The translations under genes and the position numbers were made by a program. 64,000 nucleotides of DNA from Euryodendron excelsum (taxonomy: Eukaryota > Streptophyta > Magnoliopsida > Ericales > Pentaphylacaceae), in assembly GCA_033060915.1 (NCBI GenBank), contig CM065399.1, forward strand, positions 19,093,501 to 19,157,500, given 5' to 3'. Positions 22,701-35,943 of the stretch are shown piece after piece; position 1 is the stretch's first letter; every line of letters begins with the position of its first letter. The notes beneath the pieces were generated by a model. That model searched no databases. It was not told where the DNA came from and was given only the letters and a program-made list of their open reading frames with translations.

Positions 22701-24707
22701 ACTCGTTTCAAAAAATCGTACTTTTCAAAAATCTCTTTTCTTAGAACCCAAGTCAAGCCCTAGAACTCACAATTAGGAAACCCTAATTTTCTTTCTAAAA
22801 ACATGATTTTTAAACTTTGCCCCAAACCTAGGTTTCCAAAACCTCTTGTTTTTCTACACTAAAACTATACATATTTCCAAAACCTATTTTTTTACGTCAA
22901 AACTATAGTTTTCCAAATTTAGGGTTTCTAGAAACTTCCCTTTCCAAATCCTTGCCAAATCCAATTTTCCCTTTAGGAAACCAAATCCAATCTCCCCGTT
23001 TAGGAAACTAGATCCTATCCTCCATTTTTGGAAACAAAATCAAACCTTCCCTTTTAGAAACAAAATCCAATCCCTTCCTAATCCAAAACTTTCTTAATTC
23101 AACTACTTCCTAAACTTTCCTTTCCTAAACCTTAAGTTTCCAAAACTTGAACATAAAAAATCTTTCCTAAAATTCTAAAATTCAACCCTTTCCTAATTCT
23201 ACCTTCTTTTCAAATCTTAACTTTTCAAACTTAAGTTTTCAAATCTTTCCTAAAATCGAACCTTTCCTAATCTCAAAACTTTCTTAACTTAAAACTTTCT
23301 AAATTCTAAACATTTCTTAAACTAAACTTTCCTAATTCAAAACATTTCTAAATTTAATACTTTCGTATTTCAAAACTTTTCTTAAAACAAAACTTCCCTA
23401 TTTCAAAACTTTCTAAATTCTAAACTTTCCAACTTTCAAAACTTCCCTATTTCAAAACATTCCAAATTCAAAACTTTCCTAAGTTGAAACTTTCTTAATT
23501 CAAAACTTTCTTAATGCAAAACTTTCCTAATTTCGAAACTTTCCTAATCCGAAAACTTTCCAAAAATGACACTTTCTTATTTCGAAACTTTCCTAATCCG
23601 AACTTTTCAAATTCAAACGTTTCCTAAATCCAATCTTTCCTTCTCTCCTAAACCTTCCAAGTTGAGTCAAACCTGTCCTAAGTCTAGGTTTCTTAAACCT
23701 TCATCTCTCCAAAACAAGTCTAAATCTTTCCAAGTTCTACTTTTTCAAATCAAAATTCAATCTTCTCAATTCCAAAATTCCAAATTCCAATTTTCAATCC
23801 TCTATTCAAAGTTCAATCTCTCAATCTTCAAATCCTCTTTCCAATTCAATCTCCTTCTTCAAATCAACTCTTCTATCTTCAATCGGACTCTTGTCCGAAC
23901 TACGGCTGACCTGATTCCTCCAAAAGGATACGTAGGTAACCTTCATGGGTGCGGTCACAATTTCTTTCAAATTTCAAATTCCTCCATATTTTTCAAATCT
24001 CATATTTCACAACCTTTTTCAAATCTCAAATTCTAATCTATTTTCAAAATTCCAATTTCAAACTTCTATTTCCAAATTTCTATTTCTAATTTCTCAAACT
24101 TTCCAATTTCAAATCAGTCTATTTCCAAATCTAATTTTCAATTCTCTTTTCTTACACTTGCATATTATGCACCATGTTAGTTTCTTTTCAAAACATTCTT
24201 TTTCAAAGTGGATAGGATGGAGCAATAGTTAGTTAAAGACTCTCATAGGTGAATCTAGGGTAGATTGACATGTAGGTACCGAAAGGGCGGGGTAGGGTGA
24301 TGGCTTAGTGCGTCTTTCCTACACGTAACCAACCTCCGAACTTAGAATCACTGTTTTCATAGACCAAAAAGGAGTTATTTTTCTAAAAAGGGCTAAATGT
24401 TTTCCAAAGGTTGCTAAACAACCCATTTTCTTAAAAACTCTCTCTGGATGTGATATTTTCAAAATCGTTTTCCACAAACCCTAAGTGTAGTCTTTGGATT
24501 ATTCTTGGTTTTTAGGTGACCTAACTCACCTTAATCAAGTTAGGTGGCGACTCCAAATCTTTTTTCAGAAGCCCTTTATTCAAACCCAATTTTCAATTCA
24601 AACCTAGTCGCACTCATTCTTCTAGGAGGGTGAGTTCTAACGAGAGAGTACATCATTTTTCCCGCTTGTGTGAGTATTCCTCGAGTGCAAAAAATCTGGG
24701 CGCGACA
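19783..24707 (+). repeat. 3' LTR of element 1 (4.9 kb)
   Basis: Same organisation as the 5' LTR: five 82-bp units (about 19980-20345), palindromic boxes (about 21310-21400), TATA at 21420-21427, telobox cluster, G-poor tract and conserved ACGTAGGCAACC block (about 23930-23945). It ends with CGCGACA, the intact form of the terminus that is mutated in the 5' LTR. ORFs inside (for example 23566-24036) are composition artefacts. Confidence 0.92.
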
Positions 24708-25379
24708 ACTGGCTTAGATGTGGTTTGGACTTCTGTCCGAGGAATTAGTACTTTCTTGGTGGACAGGCTTGACAGGATCTTTTCGCCTTGAGGGATAAAC
24801 TTTCTCGAAAGTTGTACCAGACTGGGACAGTCTTCCATTCTTAAGAGGTTTATGCTTTCTTAAAGAACGTGTTGGACTTGGATGATCTTCCATTCTTGAG
24901 GGGTTTGTGCTTTCTCAAACAACCTATCAGATTAGCGGACATTCTACATTGGCGGGCTAGCAGGTGCCAGAAGTAAACCACTCTTCTATCTCGGGGACTT
25001 AAGTACTTTCCGGAGACGAGTGTGAAAGGGACTTTACTAATCCAAGGGATAAATTTTCTCGATGATCATACTGTGTTGGATTGGATGGTCTTATCATCAA
25101 TGAGGGATCAACTTTCTTAAATGATGAGACAACTGGATTTGACTTTAAAATTGAACGGACTTATCGTCTTATGGAAGATGTGCCAGTCTGGATTGGACTA
25201 ATTGATGCACGGGGGCACTTTAGTCATCTTGCCTCTATTGGGCCTAGTGCGCTTGCGAAGCGGTTGACAAATTGGATTGGAGTTGGAAAGCCAGTTTAGG
25301 CTTGGGTATGCTTTTGTTGGTTTGTGAGTGCTTTTGGTCGGGCCGGAGATCGTCGAGTGGCCGAAATCGGGTGCTAACA
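24708..25379 (-). repeat. Element 0 5' LTR, distal U3 part
   Basis: Resumes the LTR of element 0 after the element 1 insertion. The minus-strand LTR start TGTTAGCACCC lies at 25369-25379. The segment contains imperfect repeats of about 65 bp built around GATCTTCCATTCTTGAGGGG and TTTCTCAAA. No gene is seen. Confidence 0.75.
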
Positions 25380-26928
25380 GTCATGTGTTTTATTGGTGAC
25401 TCATATATGTGCAACAAATAAAATTTCAAATTCTCTTAATTAAGAAAAAAATATTAAATTAAAACATAGGAATTAATTTTACTCTCTAGTTGAACATATA
25501 TAAACCAAAATTAAAATTTTAAATTTATATAATTAAAACACAAGTTAAAAGTCATTTATTTATTATCCATGTTCTCTCATTCTAACAACATAACAACAAG
25601 AACATAAAAGATAATAATCATAGACAAACAAGATAAACAAGATTTAATCAAGATCCTAGCTATTATGGTCAAGAAATCACTCCAAAGTGATAAAGAGTCC
25701 AACCGCACCATGATATCACCAAGAATCCTTGTTTGCCTCTTCATTGACGCACGGAGGTTCGAGGGCAATGCCCCCGATGACAGGGATCGACTTGCTCGGT
25801 CAAGTCACGGGGATCACATTCTTAGGACTGTTCCTCACGTCTTTAGGGTTTTTTGGTTTTGCGCTGCTATTGTTCCTTCATTTTCTTCGATTACAACATA
25901 TCGTATTCTCCATAACAATGGAGTTACAAAATACAAGGAATCAAAATCTCCAAAACAGTGGAGTTAGAGAATACAAGAAATCAAAATCTCCAAAATAGTG
26001 GAGTTCCTATGCTTCGAAAAATAATTATTATATCTAATTCTATGCCTCCTTGAACCGGAGTTCACAATCTAAGAATCATGTAAAAAACACAATCACACAA
26101 CATACAATCATGTAGAACGCTATGAAACAGAAGTTAGCACAAATCCACATTCTACGCTAAATATGCATGGAATCGATTTTTGGAGAACATGGTAGGTATT
26201 ATATGTATACAGTATCAACCAAGGCTCTAATACCAATTACTGGGGATTGCGGAATTTCCTATGACTTGGCTATAGTGCATATGCATAATATCAAAAATTT
26301 TGATTTGATTAGTATAGCCTAATCTACGTGATTAGAATCATACCTTTGAGATCTCACTAGTTTGATCCCGAATAACAAGTAATAGTAACAAGCATGAATC
26401 AACTGCTCGAACTTAATCTTCAGACTTCTGCTGTATCCCTCGTACACACCTTACTTTAGAGAGAGTAGGCTCATAGCTATTAGGGTTTTTCTTCTTCACA
26501 AAAACGTGTATCCCTCAATTATGAGCAAGTGTAACCCTAGCAGTTCTTAGAGTGCATATATATAGAGGCTAAAATAGGGACCAAATGATTAGTATAACTA
26601 GGATTTCCTACACAAATAAGGATTCCTAATCCTACCAGGACTAATTCCTATTTACGTAAATTATAATTTATACCACTAATGAATTATAATTGCACTCCCT
26701 GTCATACTAAGAATTATATTTTGAGATCCATATTATTAAATACTTATTTATCTTCCCACGTTAACATTACATATACCCATCTATTAAATTAAATTACTGA
26801 CAATTAAATTTAATATATTTATTTAATTTCTTAAGACTTTTTACTTAACTTATTTGATATGTCGAATTCATAATCCACTTGCAAGGTTCGATATAATTAA
26901 CCTTATAAGCTTCCTTCAGGGGGTATCA
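25380..26928 (-). mobile_element. Probable Ty1/copia LTR, PBS and leader (truncated)
   Basis: Composition changes sharply here to AT-rich DNA. On the minus strand TTGGTATTAGAGCC at about 26222-26237 closely matches the copia primer-binding site (initiator Met tRNA, usual core TGGTATCAGAGC). The adjoining 26241-26928 has LTR-like ends: TGATACCCCC start and CAATCCCCA end on the minus strand, 688 bp. The leader region 25380-26220 contains three imperfect copies of a 37-bp repeat with CTCCAAAACAGTGGAG hairpins (25907-26000). No copia gag was recognised because element 0 cuts it off. The LTR boundary at 26928 abuts element 3 and is less certain. Confidence 0.5.
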
Positions 26929-28629
26929 TTGTAAGCACCCCATTTTTGCCCGCTCGGCAATCTCCGGCCCGACCGGACCCAGTTTTCAAACAACACCACA
27001 CATGCAAGCTCAAGACGAGCCTTTCAAACTCCAATCCAGTCAACTAGTCAATTCCTAGGCCCACAAAGCCCAAATGAAGCCATAAACATCATTCCAGGCA
27101 GCTTTCTGGGACCGGGCGGTTTTAGAATCCAACGCCATTCAAGTAGCTTCCCAAGATCAGGCAATCTCGGGGACCAACATCTTAACAAATTCCAGACGGT
27201 TCACTTCTGGCACCTGTTAGCTCGCCAATGTAAAATGTCCATCATTCGGTAGTTCTCTAAGACCAGGAGTTCTAAGAGACCAACACCACCCTCACAGGTA
27301 ACTTTCTAGGACCAGGGGTTCTCAGGAACCAACACCACCCTACAAGTAGCTCTCTAAGACCAGGTGTTCTTAGGGACCAACACCGCACAAGTAGTTTTTC
27401 GAGACCGGACGGTCTCAGGAACTAACACCTTGGTCAACACCGGTGCCTACTAGCCTGACTCAATGAAAAATGACTGAACTGGCCCCTTGGGCCTCTAGGC
27501 GCATTTTGAGAAAGTTTAAAATCCTCCAAAAAGATAAGTCCACCCTTCCAAAGCATTACTAAACTATTAGGCGTATTCCATATGCCATCCCGTCCCATTC
27601 TGGCTAACTCCGGTCAAAATAACCGTTTTGCCCCTAAACGCCCTAGCGCTGCACAAACCCAACCGAACAGTAAAAAACTTTCCTGAAACCATCCCCGAAT
27701 GACCCGGTACGCTTAACACAGCACTCTAGACCATTCCAGGCCATTTTCAAATAAACCTGGCCAAAATGACCATTTTGTCCCTAACGACCCAAACGCGCCC
27801 CAAAACAACACCGGTCTTAGGTTACTGAACGGCGGATCTCGTCATGAACCCCCGTTTAACCTAAGGAAGACATCACGACACTAAACACCCATAACTCGAT
27901 AAAAGTTTCCTGGAGTGTCTGGGAGACGCTCCGCCAAAATTGCCTTTGCTCCTGATTCCCTGGTTATAAAGCACCATAAAATGACTCGAGAAATACGTAA
28001 ACTAGGAAATTCCTGAAACCTCGTCTGAAGGTATTTCCATTGATACGGCTTGATCGGATAGATCGCTTCCCGAAGCCCTTCATCATAGGGTGCTAAAACT
28101 GCAACTTCCAGTAACCCCTAGAGTGTCTTGCAGACGCTTCACTGAGGTTGACTTTTTCCCTGACTCCCTGATTAAAACGCACTGTGAAACAACTTTAGAA
28201 ATCTGTAAATTAGGAAATCCTTGAAAATATTTCCAGAGTACTTTCCATCGGCATGGCCCGCTCGAAGAGATCGCTTCCCGAAGGCCTCGATCACACGACA
28301 CGAAAGTAGCTACTTCCCGAAGGCCTTGATCACAGACGCTCCACAAAGATACCATTTTATGCACGTTTCCCAAGATGATATCTCATGACTCCAGGCATCT
28401 TTCAAACTTTTCAAAAACACGAAAGTTTACCGGAAACCCTGGGAGAACATCCCGGGTACAACCGATTCCTCTGAAACCTTTTCGGTTGGTTCAATTATCG
28501 AGGCAAAGTTTAAACGAACATTCCCAGTGACGGAGCATATGCTACATGCGTCTAGATTTTCATCAGATTGACCAAAGTTTGATCAACCGTTAGGATTTAA
28601 CCAGCACAAAGGTTGCCACATCTCATTCT

Positions 28630-28724
28630 GGCAATGGAACAGTACTAGCGCATGTGCTACATGTGCCAGTGCAAATTTTGGCCAGGCGCATGTAGCACAT
28701 GCGCCAGGCCTGTTCCAGATTGCC
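28630..28724 (+). promoter_or_regulatory. Nested palindrome flush against the TATA box (element 3)
   Basis: Outer arms GGCAATGGAACAG (28630-28642) and CTGTTCCAGATTGCC (28710-28724) match apart from a 2-base insertion. Inside are two further inverted repeats: 28648-28666 (GCGCATGT/ACATGTGC, one mismatch) and 28685-28705 (GGCGCATGT/ACATGCGCC, perfect). The spacer GCAAATTTTGGCC corresponds to TAAAATTTGGCC in element 1, so the module is homologous although the box sequences differ. Confidence 0.65.
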
Positions 28725-28732
28725 TATAAATA
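28725..28732 (+). promoter_or_regulatory. TATA box of element 3 5' LTR
   Basis: TATAAATA directly after the nested palindrome; also present at 62356-62363 in the 3' LTR. Confidence 0.7.
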
Positions 28733-29984
28733 CCAGCATCCCCCTTTGCATATTCCAACTCCAAAATTAATGCGAAGCTCTGCTAAAACTGCCCCAAAAT
28801 CTCGAATTTCTATACACATTCCACTCGTACAACACTTAGGCAACGTTCCACCTCCCTCTAGCCCATACACTTCACTTACATAGCCTTATACTCCATTAAG
28901 CCGCTCCTTCCAGCCCCATAAGCCTACTAGAAGCCTTCCAAGTTCAGGTCAAGGCATCCATTGAAGATTACAAGTGTGTTAAAGGCAAAAGGTGGTATCT
29001 TATTTACATTTTAGTCTTCCCCCACTCTTCTCTTCTCCCTCCTAACCTACTTAGGCTATTCTCTATTTTAATCTCCATCTTCAACCCCCAATTCTTGCAT
29101 GCTTGAGCCAAGAGGGCTTTTAGTTCATGCCTAGAGGAAAGCTAGTGGGAGCCACCGTGTAGGGAGATCTCTTACTAGCCTACTTTAAGATGGTATAGCC
29201 TAGGAGCCCTTTGTTTATGTGGTGTAGCCTAAAGCCTTGTATGTATTCATGACCCCCTTGCATTTTACTATCTTGATCATATCTTGTGTGCTTGGTTTCA
29301 TTTTTGTGTTTATAATCATGTTCAACAAAGTTTGCATTATTCTTATTTCCATGCCAATTTTAAGTACAATACCCCTCTGAAGATGATTCTAAGAGTTGGC
29401 TCCTTGAAGTTAAGAATGAGACCTTAGAAGCCATGACTTAGAAAATCCCCCATTAATCCCCTAACTCACACTTTTGCATCATTGCATTCCAACTTGCATA
29501 AGGATTGTTTCCTAACTCTCTAATTTTCAAGACTTCCATTCTCTCAAGTTTAGTGGTTGGAATAGCCCCATGGAACCCTCTCTTGAGTAGTCTCCCTTTT
29601 ATTTGGCCATAGGAACCCTCTCTTGTTTGAATGGTTTTTTTTAAAAATGGTTTTTATAATCTTTTTTCAAAGTGGTTTTCAAAAATTCATTCTCTCCATC
29701 TTTACAATAAAAATGGTGCTTCAAAAAATTATCATCATCATGATGATTTTTGGACTTCATACACTTGTCAAGATAATGGTTATAATGGTCATAAGGAAAC
29801 CTTCTATGGAATGGTCTCCAAATACCAACCATATAAACCACATTCTTGGCTAGAGTCAAAATTTTCATAGAAATGATCTTCAAAAAAGTTGTCTATCAAA
29901 GTCCATTGCATGACATGGTTTGTTTTTCAAAAATCTTTCCAAAAGTGCATCAAACAACATTTCAAAATCATCTTCCAACTCAAC

Positions 29985-30400
29985 CCTAGGTTAACTTGAC
30001 CCTAGTTATTCAACCCTAGGTTAACTTGACCCTAATTGTCCAACCCTAGGTTAACTTGACCTTAGTTGTCCAACCTTAGGCTAACTTGACCTTAGTTATC
30101 CAACCCTAGGCTAACTTGACTCTAGTTGTCTAACCCTAGGCTAACTTGACCTTAGTTGTCCAATCCTAGGCTAACTTGACTCTAGTTGTCTAACCCTAGC
30201 CTAACTTGACCCTAGTTGTCCAGCCCTAGATTAACTTGACCCTAGTTATCCAATCCTAGGTTAACTTGGCCCTAGTTGACCAACCCTAGGTTAACCTAAC
30301 CCAAGTTATTTAACCTAGGTCACCTTAACCCTAGGTTAAGCTAACCTAAGTTAGTTAACCTTAGGTCACCCCTAACCATAGGTCAACCCAACCTAGGTTA
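29985..30400 (+). repeat. 30-bp minisatellite in element 3 LTR
   Basis: About ten head-to-tail copies of a 30-bp unit including CAACCCTAGGTTAACTTGAC and CCTAGTTGT, then degenerate CCTAGGTTAACCTAA-like units. The 3' LTR has a parallel array at about 63600-63930. CCTAGG and TTAA give the unit local symmetry. It is not a telomere array. Confidence 0.85.
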
Positions 30401-31380
30401 GTATACTTTAAGGTTCCAAGTCATGAACTCTTTTAAATGATCCTTTAATTTAAAACTATTCTCATAACCTATCTTTCCAAAACCCCCTACTTTCTCGAGA
30501 TTTCAAAAACCAACTCCATGACCTTTTCAAATACCTCTACACTCCATCTTCAAAGTATCTCCAGAATATTTTCAAGAACTCACAACCCTAAGGTGTCCCT
30601 ACCCTTCTTATGATTAGGGATCCCAAGGGAAGGTGATACATTAAGTACAACATCCAAGGTTGTCCATATTAGGGTTTCAAAGCCCTAGGTGTTTTCAAGA
30701 ACCACTTTCAAAAAGCTTTTTCAACGATAAGTTCACAAGGGTGTTTCCAACCCCAAAACTCTACATCTAAGATCTTCAAAACATGACTTCAAGACATTTT
30801 CAAAACATTCTTGAGTTGCCTTAAAGCATTTCCAAAACTCCTTTGGGTCGTTCCAAAAACATTTCAAAACACTTCATAACCCCCTTTCCAAAAGATTTAA
30901 AGTCCTATTCCAAAAACACTTCAACATCCGATTCCAAATCAAAACTCTCAAATTCTCTTTTTCAAAAGACCTCAAAGCGTCTTCAAAAACTTTTCAGAGA
31001 TCTCAATGTGTCTTCAAAACATCCCAAAGGCCCTAATGCGCCTATTTTTCGTCGGGCTCTTGTTCGAACTACGAATGACCTGATTCTCTCTAAATGAGAT
31101 ACGTAGGCAACCTAAAATGATACAGTCATAACTTTTATTTCAACTCTAGTCCCCCTTTAAAAAATCTCAACCAATTCAAAGTTCCTATTTCAAACTCCTT
31201 CAAAACTCTCATGCTTTCAAAATTCTTCCAAAACTTACATCATGCATCATCCATCCAAAAAGTGATGAGTAAACACCGTTTTCAAAATTCTAATGTGGAT
31301 ATTAAGTGGGTAATGGTAACCAGTTATTCTAGTGAGTGAAGAAATGGTGATTAGACATGTAGGTACCAAAAGGGCGGGGT

Positions 31381-31385
31381 AGGGT
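31381..31385. repeat. Target-site duplication of element 2 (left copy)
   Basis: AGGGT at 31381-31385 and again at 52934-52938, a perfect 5-bp duplication. It fixes the ends of element 2 and shows the insertion is in the GGGGTAGGGT block of the element 3 LTR. Confidence 0.9.
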
Positions 31386-34300
31386 TGTCGCGCCCAGATT
31401 TTTCGCACTCGAGGAATACTCACACAAGCGGGAAAAATGATGTACTCTCTCGTTAGAACTCACCCTCCTAAAAGAATGAGTGCGACTAGGTTTGAATTGA
31501 AAATTGATTTTGAATAAAGGGCTTTTGAAAAAGATTTGGAGTCGCCACCTAACTTGATTAAGGTGAGTTAGGTCACCTAAAAACTAAGCATAGTCCGAAG
31601 ACTACACTTAGGGTTTTGGAAAACGATTTTGAAAATATCACCTCAAGAGAGGGTTTTAAAGAAAACAGGTTGTTTGGCAACCTTTGAAAAATATTTAGCC
31701 TTTTTCGAAAAATAACTCCTTTTTGGTCTTTCGAAAACAGTGATCTAGGTTCGGAGGTTGGTTACGTGTAGGGAAGACGCACTAAGCTATCACCCTGCCC
31801 CGCCCTTTCGGTACCTACATGTCAATCTACCCTAGATTCACCTATGAGAGTCTTCAATTAACACGTGTTCAACCCTATTCACTTTAGAAAAACAATGTTT
31901 GAAAACTAATTTAGCATGATGCGTGATATGCAAGCAATAGAAAATAACTAAAAAATAGATTTAAAAAGAAATTGCTTTGATTTGAAAATAAATTTGAAGA
32001 GATGGAATTGAATTTGCAAAAGTTGAAAATTTGGAAATAGGAATTTGAAAATAGAAATTTTGAAATTGGAATTTTGAAAATAGATTGGAATTTGAGATTT
32101 GGAAAGAATTTTGAAACCACACTCATGAGGGTGGAATTGAAAGTTTGAAAAATATTGTGACCGCACCTATGAAGGTTGCCTACGTATCCCTTTGGGGGAA
32201 TCAGGTCAGTCGTAGTTCGGACCGGAGTCCGATTGAAAATAGACTGATTTGAAGAGAGAGAGATTGGATTGGAAGAAAGAAATTGAATTGAAAATTGGAT
32301 TTGATTTGAGATTAGAAGAGGAGATTGGAAATTGAAATTGAAAAGATTGGACTTTGATTTGAAAAGATAGATTTTGGAAAGACTTGGTTTTAGGAAACTT
32401 AGACTTAGGAAAGAGAAGAGACGTAGAAAATATTTGACTTGACTTGGAAGGTTTAGGAAATTAGGGAAGATTGGATTTAGGAAGTGTTTGAATTAGGAAA
32501 GGTTCGATTTAGGAAAGTGTCATTTTTGGAAAGTTTGAAATTAGGAAAGGAAAGTTTTAGGTTTAGGAAAGTTTTGAATTTAGGAAAGTTTCAGGTTTAA
32601 GAAAGTTTTCAGTTAGGAAAGTGTTGTTTTAGGAAAGTTTCAATTTAGGAAAGTTTCGAAATTAGGAAAGTATTCAAATTAGGAAAGTTTTGAATTAAGA
32701 AAGTTTTGAAAATTGGAAAGTTTTGAATTTACAAATGTTTTGAAAAAGGGAAGTTTCAATTTTGGAAAGTTTTGAAAACAAAGAAGTTTAGAAAATAAGA
32801 AAGTTTCGTTTTAGGAAAAGTTTGAAAAAAGAAAGTTTTTAACTTAAGAAAGTCTTAAATTGAGAAAGTTTTGATTTTAGAAAAGTTTTTGATTTGGAAA
32901 GATTGGAAGTTTAAGAAAGCTTAGAATTTAGAAAGTTTTTAGGTCTAGAAAGATTTAACTTAAGAAGGTTTCAAATTTAGAAAGTTTTGAATTTGGAAAG
33001 ATTTGATATTTAGAAAGTTTAAGATTTAGAAAGTTTTAGAATTTTAGAAAATCTTGAGATTAGGAAAGGTTTGAGTTTAGGAAGAGTTTGAAAACTTGAA
33101 TTTGGAAAGGGGGTCGAATTAGGAAAGATGTGGAAGTTGAAAGTTTTAGGAAGCTTATGGTTTAGGAAGGTAGGAAATTAGGAAAGATTTGAATTAGGAA
33201 AGATTTAGCTTTTGAGTTTTAAAATTTAGGAAAGATTTCTATGTTCAAATTTTAGAAACTTACGGTTTAGGAAAGTGGGAGTTTAGGAAGAATTTGAATT
33301 AGGAAAGATTTGGATTTGGAAGGGATTGGATTTTGTTTCTAACAGAGAAGATTTGATTTTGTTTCCAAGAACGGAGGATAGGATCTAGTTTCCTAAACGG
33401 GGATATTTGATTTGACAAGGATTTGGCGAGGATTTGGAAAAGGAGATTCTAGAAACCCTAGTTTTGAAAGTGTAGAATTCTAACGTAGAAAAGAGGTTTT
33501 GGAAACATGTATAATTTGAATGTGAAAACGAGAGACTTTGGAAACCTAGGTTTGGGGCAAAGTTTGAAAATCATATTTTTGGAAAGAAAATTAGGGTTTC
33601 CTAATTGTGGGTTCTAGGGCTTGACTTGGGCTTTAAGGAAAGAGTTTTTGGAAACGAAGGTTTTCTAGAAGGGAATCCTAGGGAGGAGTTTTTTGGAAAG
33701 TGAATTTGGAAAGAAGGGGTTTTTGGAAAAATATTTTAAAGAGAAAGAGTTTTGGGAAGTGTGTTTTTAGAAACGTAGATTTTAGAAGGAAAATCCTAGA
33801 AGAGAATTTCTAGAAGGGAGATTTTGGAAAAGAGAATTTTTGGAAAGATTTTTAGGGAGCGTTTTTGGAAAATGGATTTTAGGGAGAGGATTTTGGAAAG
33901 GAGTTGAAAAAGGGAGTTTTGAAAAATAGATTTTAGAAGGGAGTTTTTGAAATCAATTTTGAGGAGGGGAGTTTTAGGAAAGTATGTTGAAAAAGAGATT
34001 TTTAGGAAAAAATTTTTAAAGAGAGAGTTTTTGGAAAGTATGAAAACGTCTCACTTTCCTAAAGCGATTCTAGCCATAAGAGGGCTAGAACCACTTTAAG
34101 AAAGTGGTTTTGAAAACAAAGTTTGAAAATATAGACCAAATGGTCACTTTTAATATGACACTTTCCTAAAGCAACCCTAGCCATGGAAAGGCTAGAATCA
34201 CCCTAGAATTGTGGTTTTGAAAACAAGTTTTTGAAAAAGAGCTTTTGATGTAATTTTGAAAACAAGTTTGAAAACGGTTTTGAAAACGAGTTTGAAAACG

Positions 34301-34920
34301 AATTTTGAAAGATGCAAGACTATGATATGCACAATGCAATTTGGGGTCGTGATCATACAAGGCTAAGGCTTCACGACATAATCAAGGGGGCCGGACCCAC
34401 GTGGTCTTTGGTTAGACTAGAAGAAAGCCCCCGACACGGTGACTCTTCAATAGTCCAATCCTACACATGGACCGGGAATCCCCTGGTTTCAAGCATGCAA
34501 AGAAAGGGCGAGAAAGAGATGGGGGATTAAAATAGAGAAAACCCAAGTGGGTTGGAGAGAGAAGAGAGAGGGGGGAAGTGCAGAAAATTAAAGAGAAAGC
34601 CTACCTTGTTTCTTGTTTAATTTGCGCCCCGCGCTGTCTTCAATCTTCGGTCTTCGTCTTGATCTTCTTTTTCAACCTTCAAGGGTTGTCTTCAGGCTTT
34701 GGATGGTAGCTTTTCAAGTCTTCCAAAGATGGTTGAAGGATAGTGTACGAGTGTATGGGAGAGTGTATGCGTGTATAGGAGGCTAGGGTTTGTGTATAGT
34801 GGCTAGGGTTTGGGAAAACCTAGGGAGGCTAGGGTTTTGGAGGTGCTCGAGCTCTGTATATCGAATTGTGTGATTTCTAGGTTAAGTTTGCAGACCCCTT
34901 TCATGCTGAACGAGGCTCTG

Positions 34921-34928
34921 TATTTATA
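34921..34928 (-). promoter_or_regulatory. TATA box, 3' LTR of element 2
   Basis: TATAAATA on the minus strand. The corresponding site in the 5' LTR (51243-51250) reads TAAAAATA. Confidence 0.7.
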
Positions 34929-35943
34929 GAGGGAGGACAAGCCTGGTGCCTGTTGTAGTGGCGCCAGGGCAAAATTTACACTGGCGCCACTAGGAGTGGC
35001 GCTAGGCCATTTTTTGGCTTAGCGCTACTGCTAGTGGCACTAGCCATTTAGGAAACAATTAAGGTCGGCAAGCAACGTATCTTTGACTAGATTTGGGCGC
35101 CTGTACTGGTGACTACCATGTAAACTTTAGCCTGGCTTCACTAGGAGTGACTCTGGAAAGTCCGGGAATGATTTGAAGGAGTCGGGAATGACCCGGAAGG
35201 CCGGAAAGGAGCAGGAACACTCAAAATAGTGTCCTGGAGGTATTTGACTTGAAAAATGAAGATAAGGAGAGTCGGAAAGGTTGACTGGGCCTTTAGGGGC
35301 AAAACGGTCAATCGGACTAGGAAACTACTGGGGCGAACCCGGATTGTCCCGGAAAAAGACTTGGGATCTGGAAACATTATTTAGAATGTTCCCAGAGGTT
35401 TCCGGTTTAATTCCCAGGGCCGGCGTGGTCGGAAATGAAGACCGGCCCACCAGGGGCAAAACGGTCATTTTGTACCGGGTTAGCCGGAACTGACTCGGAA
35501 TGGTCCGGAAAAGGTAAAGGAAGGTCGAGAACACTATAAAAAGTATTCTCAGGACATTACCGGTTTGATGCCCAGAGCCGGTGTGGTCGAAGAAGGAGAC
35601 CGGCCCTCTAGGGGTAAAACGGTCATTTTGCACCGGGTTGGCCTGAACTAATTCGGAATGGTCCGGAAAGGTAAAGGGAGGTTGAGAACACTATAAAAAG
35701 TATTCTCGGGACATTACCGGTTTGATACCCAGAGCCGGTGTGGTTCCCGGGGCGTTCGGATGCCTAGGGGCAAAATGGTCATCTTGACCGAAAAATCTCG
35801 AAAAAGGTCCTAAAGGTAGTCTGGTCATTCTTCACCGAAGTGAGCTAACAAACATGGGTATTGACCTAGGTTTTGAGTGTTTCCGCCACTAGGACGGGGT
35901 TGAGTATTTCTGCTACTTGGGCGGGATTGACGATTTGTGAGTA

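Larger units (their letters stand above)
6155..24707 (+). mobile_element. Element 1: Tat/Ogre-type LTR retrotransposon, gag-only
   Basis: Complete 18.6 kb element. In order it has a 5' LTR, PBS, long leader, intact gag, a spacer, a reverse-strand gene, a polypurine tract and a 3' LTR. The LTRs begin TGTAAGCA and end CGCGATA (5') or CGCGACA (3'). Protease, reverse transcriptase, RNase H and integrase are all missing, with no recognisable remnants between gag and the reverse gene. It therefore cannot move on its own and would need Pol from a relative such as element 2. It is nested in the LTR of element 0. The two LTRs agree at roughly 95 percent by eye, so the insertion is old but not ancient. 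Confidence 0.92.
26930..31385 (+). repeat. 5' LTR of element 3, first part (interrupted by element 2)
   Basis: Begins TGTAAGCACCCCATTTTTG, close to the element 1 and 2 LTR starts, but most of U3 differs. It contains repeated TCTCAGG/CTTAGGGACCAACACC segments (27110-27440), a nested palindrome and TATA box (28630-28732), a 30-bp minisatellite (29985-30400), and the ACGTAGGCAACC block (31098-31112). Element 2 interrupts it at 31386, and 52934-53341 is its end. Joined length is about 4.9 kb. Divergence from the 3' LTR is clearly higher than for elements 1 and 2. Confidence 0.88.

Noticed and set aside
25577..25998. Host gene in the AT-rich 25380-26928 interval
   Set aside because: Frames are short and match no family. 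The copia-like PBS and LTR ends give a better explanation.
29985..30400. Regular repeats that could suggest a CRISPR-like or telomeric array
   Set aside because: Units are head-to-tail without unique spacers, lie inside an LTR and are repeated in the other LTR. The unit is not the plant telomere repeat.
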